From Pyrenochaeta sp. MPI-SDFR-AT-0127 (taxonomy: Eukaryota; Ascomycota; Dothideomycetes; Pleosporales; Cucurbitariaceae): 64,000 nt of DNA. Position numbers and translations under genes: made by a program. The stretch spans positions 62,001 through 126,000 of the forward strand of contig JAGTJM010000022.1 of NCBI GenBank assembly GCA_020747015.1, given 5' to 3'. Below, piece by piece: positions 56,291 through 64,000 of this stretch. Within the stretch, counting starts at the first letter, position 1. Each line of letters opens with the position of its first letter. The notes beneath the pieces were generated by a model. That model did no database searches and had not been told where the DNA came from. It saw only the letters and a list, made by a program, of their open reading frames with translations.

Positions 56291-57206
56291 ATGACCGAGC
56301 CCACCTCATTTGCAAGTTTCGTCAAGGATGCGCGAGAGAAGAAGAAGAACGAAGCTCTTGCACAGCAATTCTTAGGAGGAAACCGAGGGAGGAAGGCCAA
56401 TGCATCAGGCGCCAGCGCGGGTACAAGACCTCGCCAAACCTCAGAAAAGCCCACGCTACTGAGTCGCATAAGTGGTGCCGGAGTGCAAAAGCGAGCTTCG
56501 TCTGCAAAGCCTGATTTGAGGGCAAACATCGAAGGAAAGTGGCAGCACGACCTACACAAGCTGAACAACCCCAACGGCCCACCAGCGGCAGCGAGGAAAG
56601 GGAACAACCGCACGGTTTCTACCTCGCAACTTGATCGCAACAGTCGGACGTATGACAAATTCGCCTCGGTGTTAAATAGGAACGCGAGTATACGCGCCAA
56701 TGACGCGGCGGGTTTCAACATCAAAGGCGTTGCAACGGGTGGACCATACACCGTTATTGCCAGCAACTTTGCCCCAGGAACAACAGCTATGGATATCGAG
56801 GCTGTGATGTCGCCACATGGAGGGGAGTCATTGGGCTGCAGGCTACTTTCTGCTTCGCCAACTGTCATGGTGGAGCTCCAATTCGCAGACAAAGTGGGCG
56901 CTGAGAACGTGATTGCAACATTTAACAACCAAAAGGTCAGTAATGCTAAGATCTTGACGAACTAGGTGAGGCTGATCTATCACACAGGCTGACGGCAGGT
57001 TGCTTTACGTTTACATGAAGGAAACCCCAGCGAGTAATGCTCTTGCGCACGCCCGACCACCACCCGCCCGCCTCACGCAATCAGTAGATGATATGGATGT
57101 CGATACGAGTGCTGGGGCCCGCAGTGGCAGTTTTCAGGATGGACGGTATGGATTTAGTGACAGTAACCGAAGAGAACCACCGCGAGGACCGCGCAAGCGA
57201 TACTAA
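56291..57206 (+). CDS. RRM-type RNA-binding protein, basic C-terminus
   Basis: Two exons, 56291-56935 and 56988-57206 (287 aa), with intron 56936-56987 in phase (FNNQK-ADGRLLYVYM). Residues 1-135 are basic and low-complexity (SFASFVKDAREKKKNEALAQQFLGG..RGRKANAS). The middle (YTVIASNFAPGTTAMDIEAVMSPHGGE ... VMVELQFADKVGAENVIATFNNQKADGRLLYVYM) is an RRM-like fold of the ALYREF/Yra1 type. The C-terminus is Arg-rich (EPPRGPRKRY). A role in nuclear mRNA metabolism is plausible but not shown by sequence. The ATG at 56291 follows an A-rich context; 38 upstream in-frame codons do not look conserved. Confidence 0.82.
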
Positions 57207-57733
57207 TTATGTGCCGAGCGTCAAACTTTCAATTCTCAATGTACGATACTTTTTATGACTGGTTATGACGAGCGATCCCATGGCTATCGAGTAACCTCGA
57301 TTGACGCAATGAGATCTGAATTTTCTTCCAAAAGCGGGATGTAGAATCACGACATCAAGAGGAAGACAGGCTACAAAGGCAGGAAAGGGCGTAGCAGGCA
57401 ACGATTATCGACGATGCGCTTGGAACATAGAAGCTATCCTCGATATAAATACCTTCGGAACGTCTCCTCTCTGCTATGCAAGTCTCACTAATGCACCCAA
57501 TCAATCGCGTGAACCACCTACAATCGTCCTTGGTTGCTATTACTGTTGTACAGAGACCAGATTCACTAGCCTTTCGAGCGATGTGCATCTTATCCTCAGA
57601 GGGTTAATTGGTAGACCTCTGAATCTGCTATTTACCATTAGAGCAAGAAGGTACAGACAATGATCATGTGGAAGTCGTCTGGCGTGCTTTTGTAGCACCA
57701 GCTGGTATTCAACGATGTTCAGCAGCTGTGCTT
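57207..57733. other. Intergenic region between convergent genes
   Basis: 3' flanks of the RRM gene and EMC10; no gene recognised. Confidence 0.5.
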
Positions 57734-58346
57734 CTATTTCGAATCTCCTCCACCTGCAACCAGCTGGACGACAAGGAACAGCGCAATCGCCCACCAATAC
57801 CTGTATGGCTATTAGCAAATGCTGAATCCACGAATGGATCATGGCAACTACGCACTTTTGCAAGAATGATTTTTCAGGTTCCTTCGTATCCAACTTCCCC
57901 TCAGCGTTCAGTACAATCGGCTTGTTCAACACAGGCTTTGGCCCAAAGCTCCTGTGTATGATCTCAACATCGACCTCCTCTCCACTTCCCCTAGCACTTG
58001 TTCCAAATCCAACATGGAACGGCTCGCCCTTCTCATCGATGTGTACGATGAACTTCTTGTTGTAGTGTTCTGAGAAACTAGCTGCTGATGTCACGATGCC
58101 ACGCCATGAGCCCGACTTTGGATCTGTGAGTCCGATACGCAAAAGATGGTCAGAGGAGTAGGAGCCTGTGGGTGGTGTGTAGGATGTCAAAGTGCCCGCG
58201 GGCTGATCCGTCGAGTATTCGATTTGCGCGAGCGGGACAGGGGATGGGATGATGGACGCTTCTGATGACACCGGGACAGAGGAGACATAGAGGGTTACGG
58301 AGGAGGCGACTGCGAAGGGCAGGAGGAGGAGCTTCGAGAGGAGCAT
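57734..58346 (-). CDS. EMC10: ER membrane protein complex subunit 10-like
   Basis: Two exons, 57856-58346 and 57734-57800 (185 aa), with intron 57801-57855 (branch GCTAAT) in phase. Residues 1-18 are a signal peptide (MLLSKLLLLPFAVASSV). A luminal beta-rich domain follows (GTLTSYTPPTGSYSSDHLLRIGLTD...GTSARGSGEEVDVEIIH..FGPKPVLNKPIVLN), then EKSFLQKYWW and a single C-terminal membrane helix (WWAIALFLVVQLVAGGG). This is the EMC10 layout; EMC inserts tail-anchored and multi-pass proteins into the ER membrane. Without splicing the frame reads on for another ~100 unrelated residues, so the short second exon is important. The start at 58346 is the only suitable ATG. Confidence 0.9.
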
Positions 58347-58884
58347 TTTGGTGTGTTGGAGGGTTGATGGGGTCAATGTGAGGTAGTGTTGGAGATGGAA
58401 GCTTGGGCGCGGCGAATTGTTCTACCGAAGACATTCACTCGAAGGCTCGCTTCCAATGCCCTGGAGAATCACAGCTTCTCCGCGTGCTCCGCAATCGCGC
58501 AGACAAGACACGCCCAGGACTCAATCCTGCGGTGGGTGGCGTTTGCCATGGCCAACCGTATCCGGCATTCCCAAAAGAAGTGGAACCGGAGACTCACGAC
58601 CTCCACAATTCTCCGTCCCTTCTGGCGAGCCGATCGGCATTGAGAGGCGACGACCCTGTAAAACAACAGCCCAATTGCTCAGAAACTCGGGGTCACTAAG
58701 CAGTCCATTGCCCCGCCCCCACTATGCTAAAGCTCTTGAGAGCTCCCATGAGCTCATCTCGCATCGAGCGCCTTGCTGGGTCTCAACATATTTTTGAGCT
58801 TCCTAGAGCCCGAGCCCAACTCTCTTGTACTCTCTAGCATATCTTGCCCTCACAATCTTTTCAAATTGCCTATCCAGCTTCAAA
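58347..58884. other. Divergent promoter region, EMC10 (-) and FGGY kinase (+)
   Basis: No gene recognised; holds the two promoters. Confidence 0.5.
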
Positions 58885-60826
58885 ATGGCCGGTACAGTTC
58901 CTTTTAGACAGAACCAACGGCAGCAGTCGCGACAGCTGTCGACCGACCCGCGCAATGAGCTTCACCCTCAAATAGATCACTACATCGGAATCGATGTTGG
59001 TACAGGGAGTGCCAGAGCCTGTATTATGAACGATCAGGGCGATATTGTGGGCCTTGCATCAGAGAATATTGGTCTCTGGCAGCCACAGACTGGCTACTAT
59101 GTACATAACCCACCGTTAAGGGAGTAGAGAAGCAAAACTGAGTCAAACCAGGAACAATCTACCACGGACATCTGGCGCTGCATCTGCTCTTCAGTCCGCC
59201 GAGCCATGGATCAGCACAATATCGACCGAGACTCCATCCGTGGAATCGGATTTGACGCAACTTGCTCACTCGCCGTATTCAGAGACGACACAGACGAACC
59301 CGTTTCCGTCACTGGGCCCAATTTCGACAACAAAGATGGCAACGATCGCAACGTTGTATTATGGCTAGATCATCGCCCTGTCGAGGAAACAAGCAAGATC
59401 AATGCAACGAATCACAATCTGCTGCGATATGTTGGCGGTAAAATGTCAATAGAGATGGAGATCCCAAAGGTTCTATGGCTCAAGAACAACATGCCGAAGG
59501 AGCTCTTTGATCGCTGCAAATTCTATGACTTGACCGATGCACTTACCCATCTGGCTACTGGGAGCGAGACTCGAAGCTTTTGCAGTGTTGTCTGTAAGCA
59601 AGGTTTTGTTCCAGTCGGTGTAGACGGTAGTGTCAAGGGTTGGCAGGAGGACTTCCTTAAGGAAATTGGTCTGGAAGATCTAGTTGAAGACAATTTTAAA
59701 CGCATGGGTGGCGTTGACAAAGTGGTTTGTCCTTACTTATACCAGTGAAAAGCCTGGCTAATCTATACAGAATGGGCGCTACCTCACTGCTGGTGAGCTT
59801 GTTGGTACACTTAGCGAAAAGGCCGCAGCAGAAATGGGACTCCAACCTGGCATTGCCGTTGGCAGTGGTGTCATCGACGCTTATGCTGGCTGGATTGGTA
59901 CCGTTGGTGCCAAAGTCAAGCTTGATGAAGACACTCTTGACATGGATCAACCCAAGAACGACGTCTCACAAGCCTTCACCCGTCTCGCCGCCGTAGCAGG
60001 AACATCAACCTGTCACCTTGCTATGTCCCGCGACCCCGTATTCGTAGACGGCGTCTGGGGACCCTACCGAGACGTTCTCTTACCAGGATATTGGATGGCA
60101 GAGGGCGGACAAAGTGCCACTGGTGAATTGCTGAAGCACGTCATCGAGACACACCCAGCATTCAACGAAGCGGTCTCGGTTGCTGAGACTTACAACACAA
60201 ACATCTACGACTATCTGAACGAGCATCTTCGTGAAATGGCTGAGAAGGAGAACGCGCCTCACATATCGTGGCTGGGACGACACTTCTTCTTCTATGGCGA
60301 TCTGTTTGGGAACCGGTCTCCTGTTGCCGATGCCAACATGAAAGGGTCTGTCATTGGCCTTAGCTCTGACAAGAGTCTCGACGGCCTCGCACTCTACTAC
60401 TACGCTACCATGGAGTTCATCGCCCTACAAACCCACCAGATTGTCTCGGCGATGAATAAATCTGGCCACGTCATTTCATCCATTTTCATGTCCGGCTCGC
60501 AATGCCAAAACAATCTGCTCATGCAGCTCATGGCGACCGCCTGCGACATGCCTGTCCTCATCCCGCGTTATGTGCATGCAGCTGTTGTGCATGGTGCGGC
60601 GATGCTTGGTGCTAAGGCGGCGAGCACGGACAAAGATGGTAACAGTGAGCCGTTGTGGGACATTATGGATAGATTCAGCAAGCCCGGTAAGACGGTCAAG
60701 CCGCTTGGCGATAAGAAGCTGAAGGGATTATTGGAAGCAAAGTATAAGGTATTTTTGGAGCAATGTGAGGGGCAGCAAAGGTATCGGAAGGAGGTTGATG
60801 CTGCCATTGACGGATGGGCTTCGTAA
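58885..60826 (+). CDS. FGGY carbohydrate kinase (D-ribulokinase type)
   Basis: Three exons: 58885-59100, 59152-59724, 59771-60826 (614 aa). The ATP-binding start is YIGIDVGTGSARACIMNDQG. Then come IRGIGFDATCSLAVFR and WLDHRPVEE (catalytic/sugar region), and AVGSGVIDAYAGWIGTVGAK (catalytic Asp). SISSIFMSGSQCQNNLLMQLMA-type and VHGAAMLGAKAA motifs close the second domain. The TCSLAV signature is that of the FGGY/YDR109c subgroup, which phosphorylates D-ribulose. The donor of intron 2 is ambiguous by three bases (GTGGTTTGT), giving DKV-NGRY or DK-NGRY. The N-terminal ~30 residues are poorly conserved and Gln/Arg-rich, possibly a mitochondrial targeting segment. Confidence 0.93.
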
Positions 60827-61196
60827 TAGGCGCAAGTGATGTTTTAACACAGTAGCTCATATCACTCCAATGACACAACGACTCTAGATGAATGTTCCCT
60901 TAGGTTGCAAACCGCAAGCTCAACTGGACGCCATTGCGAGTTCCTTTCATTTGTGACGCGCCGCGATGAAGCGTAACCACGTGAGAGCGTGCTTGTGGGG
61001 AAACGGGCGCCGGGGTTGGACTCGCCGATTGTCAGGCTTCCCAGAACGACAGTCCTCCAAATGCTGCGCTTTCCACATTCTTGATACAATCGTGGAACAG
61101 GCACATGAACCACACTATTACAGCTTCTTATATCCAGACATAGTATTGTCGCAACAGTTTTGTTCTTGATCTTATCCTCGTATCATTGCCATCTCT
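60827..61196. other. MED27 promoter and FGGY kinase 3' flank
   Basis: No gene recognised. Confidence 0.5.
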
Positions 61197-62214
61197 ATGA
61201 GTCCTTCCGATGCTGCAGCGCAGCCGGGAGCTGGCTGGGATGAGGCACAATGCACAGCAGCACTCGCGCAGCTCGAACAGCTGCAGGCACAGGTGACTAT
61301 TGATGGGAAACTCTAAGATGCGCTGAGAACTTATTCATCACAGCTTGATGATCTCCGCTCAGCGATCCCTCGAATCATCGAACCTTTCCATCGCCCTCCG
61401 AACCCCACGACTTTTAAGCTGTACGCGCAAGGCGTCATCGGCTCTCAAAATGGAATCAAGAGCCTAAACGACCAGTGGAAGAGCCCCGAAACACAAGGTG
61501 TATTCGAGCATGTCAAGAAGAGTATCGGCGCAAATGCAGATCTTGCGGCTAGTGCATCGATACCGTCCTCCGGCTGGGTTGAAAGAGAGCGAAGGGAAAG
61601 AGCAGTAAAGAATGGGGGGGCTCGAACTGAGAACATGGAAGAAGCTGGTGATACCGTCACCGACGAAGACATATCTCAAATTATTGTGGACTTCCGAAAG
61701 AATTTTCCGAAAGTCAAGCTTGAGACACAAGATGATAATAACACTGTATCAGTATGGCATTAATTTGGCCTCGCCAAAGTCTCTCGCTAACAAATACTAC
61801 AGGCACAATTCGTGTCCGGTTCTGCAATGTGTAAGTTCCGCATCAGCATCGAGCGGGAAGCCAACGGGCGGCACAAACTCAACGCCGAGTGTTTGGGAAC
61901 GACAGAGCCCTCTTTGGCCATCACGAGATGCATTGCGTCACGGCCGCAGGCAAGCGATTTGAAATATTTGTTGGTACGTGATTTCCTGGTCGCATTGACT
62001 TCCGCTACAAGAAGGTATTATCATGAATGCAAGCTGAACACTACAGGATATGATTGGCGCGTATAAGAACGTGAAAGGACTATCATGTGCCAAATGCGGG
62101 CAACTCCTTGATAGGACTATGCTGACCCCAACAGCGAGGCGAAGCAGACAAGTCCCTAGCGCGAATGAGACATTGGAGGTAGTATGGGAAGCGTTCCACG
62201 AAGGCTGTTTATGA
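61197..62214 (+). CDS. MED27: Mediator complex subunit 27-like
   Basis: Four exons: 61197-61292, 61344-61745, 61803-61973, 62047-62214 (278 aa, all junctions phase 0). Introns of 51, 57 and 73 bp have CTGAG, CTAAC and CTGAAC branch sites. The N-terminus is helical (TAALAQLEQLQAQLDDLRSAIPRIIEPF). The C-terminus has C-x2-C (LSCAKCGQLLD) and a late HEGC (AFHEGCL), the zinc-binding-like end of the Med27 family. Mediator links gene-specific activators to RNA polymerase II; Med27 belongs to the tail/upper-middle part. Fungal Med27 diverges strongly, so the call rests on this C-terminal signature and overall layout. Confidence 0.78.
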
Positions 62215-62254
62215 AAGTGCCATTGCCAAGCACCTGTCATTATCAAGCGTAACC

Positions 62255-62878
62255 CTACGACCCATGTGGCAGATGAAACCCATCCAACCCCCAACCTCGC
62301 TCGTTGTGGACATCGCCGCCCAGAAACTGCGGCATATACTCATAGTCTTGATACCAGCGACCGTCACTCATCCGAACAGCCTCGGGATAAGGGTTCGATC
62401 GGTCCCTCCGAGGCTCCGACTGCCATCTGACGTCTGTCCACATACGACGATGTGGTATGCAATGTTTTCGAGTCCGAAAGTCGTAACTCAACCCCGGCAT
62501 TCGCCCACCGAACAAGCCATCCGTAGTCCAAGGAGCAAACTTCCGCTCGTTGAAGCTATGAGCTAAACCACGATCATCAAGATTGACGTGACCTGACCAT
62601 TGAGCTCGGGTGGGGCGATTTGATACGCAGTCTCCCTTGTCGGCACCAAAAGCAACAAAAATATCTGGGCCTCTGTTCAGGAGGACGTCCTTCATGCGGC
62701 CCCATTTGGTACCGTTTTTTCCGTCCTTTGGCCAGATAAATGCTTTAGATGCCTTGATATTGCGGAGTTTCCGGCCGTCTTGAAACCAGCCCCGCATTAG
62801 AGGGTGGCGAACGTATTCAGCCTGTCTATGTCGGTACACATCTTGAACGGGCTCGAAGAATGGCAGGTGTCCAGCCAT
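62255..62878 (-). CDS. Conserved-looking protein of unknown function
   Basis: Single exon, 207 aa, ATG at 62878. It has no signal peptide or membrane helix and no domain I recognise. It is rich in Arg, Trp, Gly, Tyr and Pro (FGGRMPGLSYDFRTRKHCIPHRRMWTDVRWQSEPRRDRSNPYPEAVR) and has even composition along its length, unlike a chance frame. Its stop lies 41 bp past the MED27 stop (convergent). Codon use and the lack of competing frames support a real gene; a mitochondrial role is only a guess from the Trp/Arg-rich composition. Confidence 0.7.
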   Translation of the reverse strand: MAGHLPFFEPVQDVYRHRQAEYVRHPLMRGWFQDGRKLRNIKASKAFIWPKDGKNGTKWGRMKDVLLNRGPDIFVAFGADKGDCVSNRPTRAQWSGHVNLDDRGLAHSFNERKFAPWTTDGLFGGRMPGLSYDFRTRKHCIPHRRMWTDVRWQSEPRRDRSNPYPEAVRMSDGRWYQDYEYMPQFLGGDVHNERGWGLDGFHLPHGS

Positions 62879-63388
62879 TGCGCAGAGGTACGGGGATGGG
62901 GAACAACGATGTGGTAGTATTTCTCGGAAGTCGGGATGGGGTGTTCATCGACATATGAATTGTCTGAACCATGCCAGCGTTTGCTAGGAGCAATCAGATT
63001 GAACACATAGAATAGCGATTGTCGTGAGGACATGTGCATACATGCTTGAGCAAATAACTATGGTGAAGCGCACGACGTCATGCTCACTTGATTGATCAGG
63101 CCGATAGTTCAAGCAATATGCCCTTTTTCATGATCGCTGACTAGAGGGTCCAGCACATTTGCACTCAGATCGAAGTTGCACAAGCAGCATTGAGAAGCTT
63201 AGCGTGAAATCGGAGGGCTACTAAAGCTACAAAAACCATGGCGTTCGTCTCAGATGATAGATGCTTCACTCGCACGAATCGGTACCTGGCCGACAGGGAT
63301 CCGCGTGGCCCAAGCTTCCAAAGTTCAACAACGCGGTCTTGTTTCGCCAGGTTTGTTTTTGGCATATCCACACACTGCGACCACCGCC
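62879..63388. other. Divergent promoter region, unknown gene (-) and NIC96 (+)
   Basis: No gene recognised; holds the two promoters. Confidence 0.5.
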
Positions 63389-64000
63389 ATGTCTTCGCTT
63401 TTCGGCAATCTTGGGGGTTCTCAGCCTGCCTCTAGTGGCTCCTCGACTACCGGAGGACTGTTTGGTACCACAGCAGGCGCAAGGACTGGGACGACACCGA
63501 GTTTGTTTGGCAATCTAGGTGGAGGAACTCCAGGCGCACAGCCAGGCACATCACAGCCAGCAAGCAGTGGAGGCTTGGGTGGAGGGCTATTCAGCAGCGT
63601 CCAAGCTGGGGCAAATTCGACAGCGACGGCAACGCCCTCCCTCTTTACAGGCGCGACATCGACCTCGCAACCACAAACGCAAACTGGTGGCTTCTCGCTG
63701 TTTTCCAAGCCGGGGCAATCGACAGCAACCAATCCCTTATCTAATCCACAACAAACGAGCGGCCTTGGGCAATCCTCCCTCTTTGGCACCGCCTCGACAC
63801 AGCAACCGGCCCAACAGCAACAGCAACAGCAGCAGCAACAGCAAGGCGCGCCGCTCTCTCAGTCCCACGCAGGCACCAGCCGCTCAGCCCACTTTGACCA
63901 TCTGCTCGAACGAGGCCGCAAACGGAATGCTGGCGAAAATGGAACTAGCAACTTTGATGAGCTGCCATCATTGCAGCTCGGCCTCGGGGACATTGCACGA
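63389..64000 (+). CDS. NIC96: Nucleoporin NIC96/Nup93, N-terminal part (runs off window)
   Basis: Open from the ATG at 63389 to the last base (204 codons, in phase with the window end). The first ~155 residues are FG-repeat-like: SLFGNLGG, GGLFGTT, PSLFGNLGGG, GGLFSSV, FSLFSKPG, SSLFGTAS. An 11-Gln run follows at 63812-63844. The conserved Nic96 start RSAHFDHLLERGRKR and ELPSLQLGLGDIAR comes next. Nic96 is a scaffold of the inner ring of the nuclear pore and recruits the Nsp1 complex. GLFG-type repeats at the N-terminus are usual for filamentous fungi. Confidence 0.92.
   Translation, partial: MSSLFGNLGGSQPASSGSSTTGGLFGTTAGARTGTTPSLFGNLGGGTPGAQPGTSQPASSGGLGGGLFSSVQAGANSTATATPSLFTGATSTSQPQTQTGGFSLFSKPGQSTATNPLSNPQQTSGLGQSSLFGTASTQQPAQQQQQQQQQQQGAPLSQSHAGTSRSAHFDHLLERGRKRNAGENGTSNFDELPSLQLGLGDIAR
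63812..63844 (+). repeat. CAG/CAA repeat encoding 11 glutamines in NIC96
   Basis: Eleven consecutive CAA/CAG codons in the linker between the FG region and the conserved domain. Confidence 0.95.

Noticed and set aside
1..64000. CRISPR arrays, insertion sequences, rRNA or long transposons
   Set aside because: No direct-repeat/spacer pattern, terminal repeats, transposase or reverse transcriptase motifs were seen; the sequence is ordinary euchromatic fungal DNA.

Overview
The window is nuclear DNA of a filamentous ascomycete (Pezizomycotina; a Dothideomycete would fit, but the class is not proven). Genes lie on both strands, and most are interrupted by 45-100 bp introns with GT-AG ends and CTAAC/CTGAC branch sites. 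The gene set is typical of such fungi: Zn2Cys6 regulator, CFEM-like GPI protein, feruloyl esterase, SEC4 Rab, NCA2, Ndt80-type factor, SFH5, EMC10, MED27, NIC96. I rebuilt 23 protein genes completely by joining exons in frame. Two run off the window ends: a CAX-type antiporter on the left and NIC96 on the right. All intron calls come from reading the sequence, with no transcript data.

Layout: 1-25 kb is mostly housekeeping or unlinked genes: cation/H+ antiporter 3' end, PA-TM-RING ubiquitin ligase, SEC4 GTPase, NCA2, CFEM-like wall protein, a DHA1-type MFS pump, mitochondrial enoyl reductase ETR1, a Vip1-like RRM protein with a metallothionein-like tail, an S6K-like AGC kinase, an intron-containing tRNA-Thr(AGT) and a secreted feruloyl esterase.

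25-32 kb is a compact catabolic group: a Dal5/ACS-type carboxylate transporter, a D-2-hydroxyacid dehydrogenase, a nine-exon Zn2Cys6 regulator and an HpcH/HpaI-type aldolase. Five copies of a 15-bp inverted-repeat element of the form CGG-N9-CCG (consensus CGGATGTNGMAGCCG) occur only in its promoters: three between the divergent transporter and dehydrogenase genes, two in front of the aldolase gene. This is the most novel signal in the window: a candidate regulon with its operator, probably for a sugar-acid or hydroxy-acid substrate.

32.7-50.8 kb is a complete N-acetylglucosamine (chitin monomer) utilisation cluster: deacetylase DAC1, GH3 hydrolase fused to GNAT-like domains, Ndt80-like regulator RON1, hexokinase-family GlcNAc kinase, Ngt1/UNC93-like transporter and glucosamine-6-phosphate deaminase NAG1. 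Together they would release and import GlcNAc, phosphorylate it, deacetylate it and convert it to fructose-6-phosphate. Two gene-structure oddities lie here: a 7-nt microexon in the GH3 gene and a start codon split by an intron in NAG1.

51-64 kb returns to housekeeping genes: a TMEM135-like membrane protein, SFH5, an RRM protein, EMC10, an FGGY pentulose kinase, MED27, an unknown 207-aa protein and NIC96.
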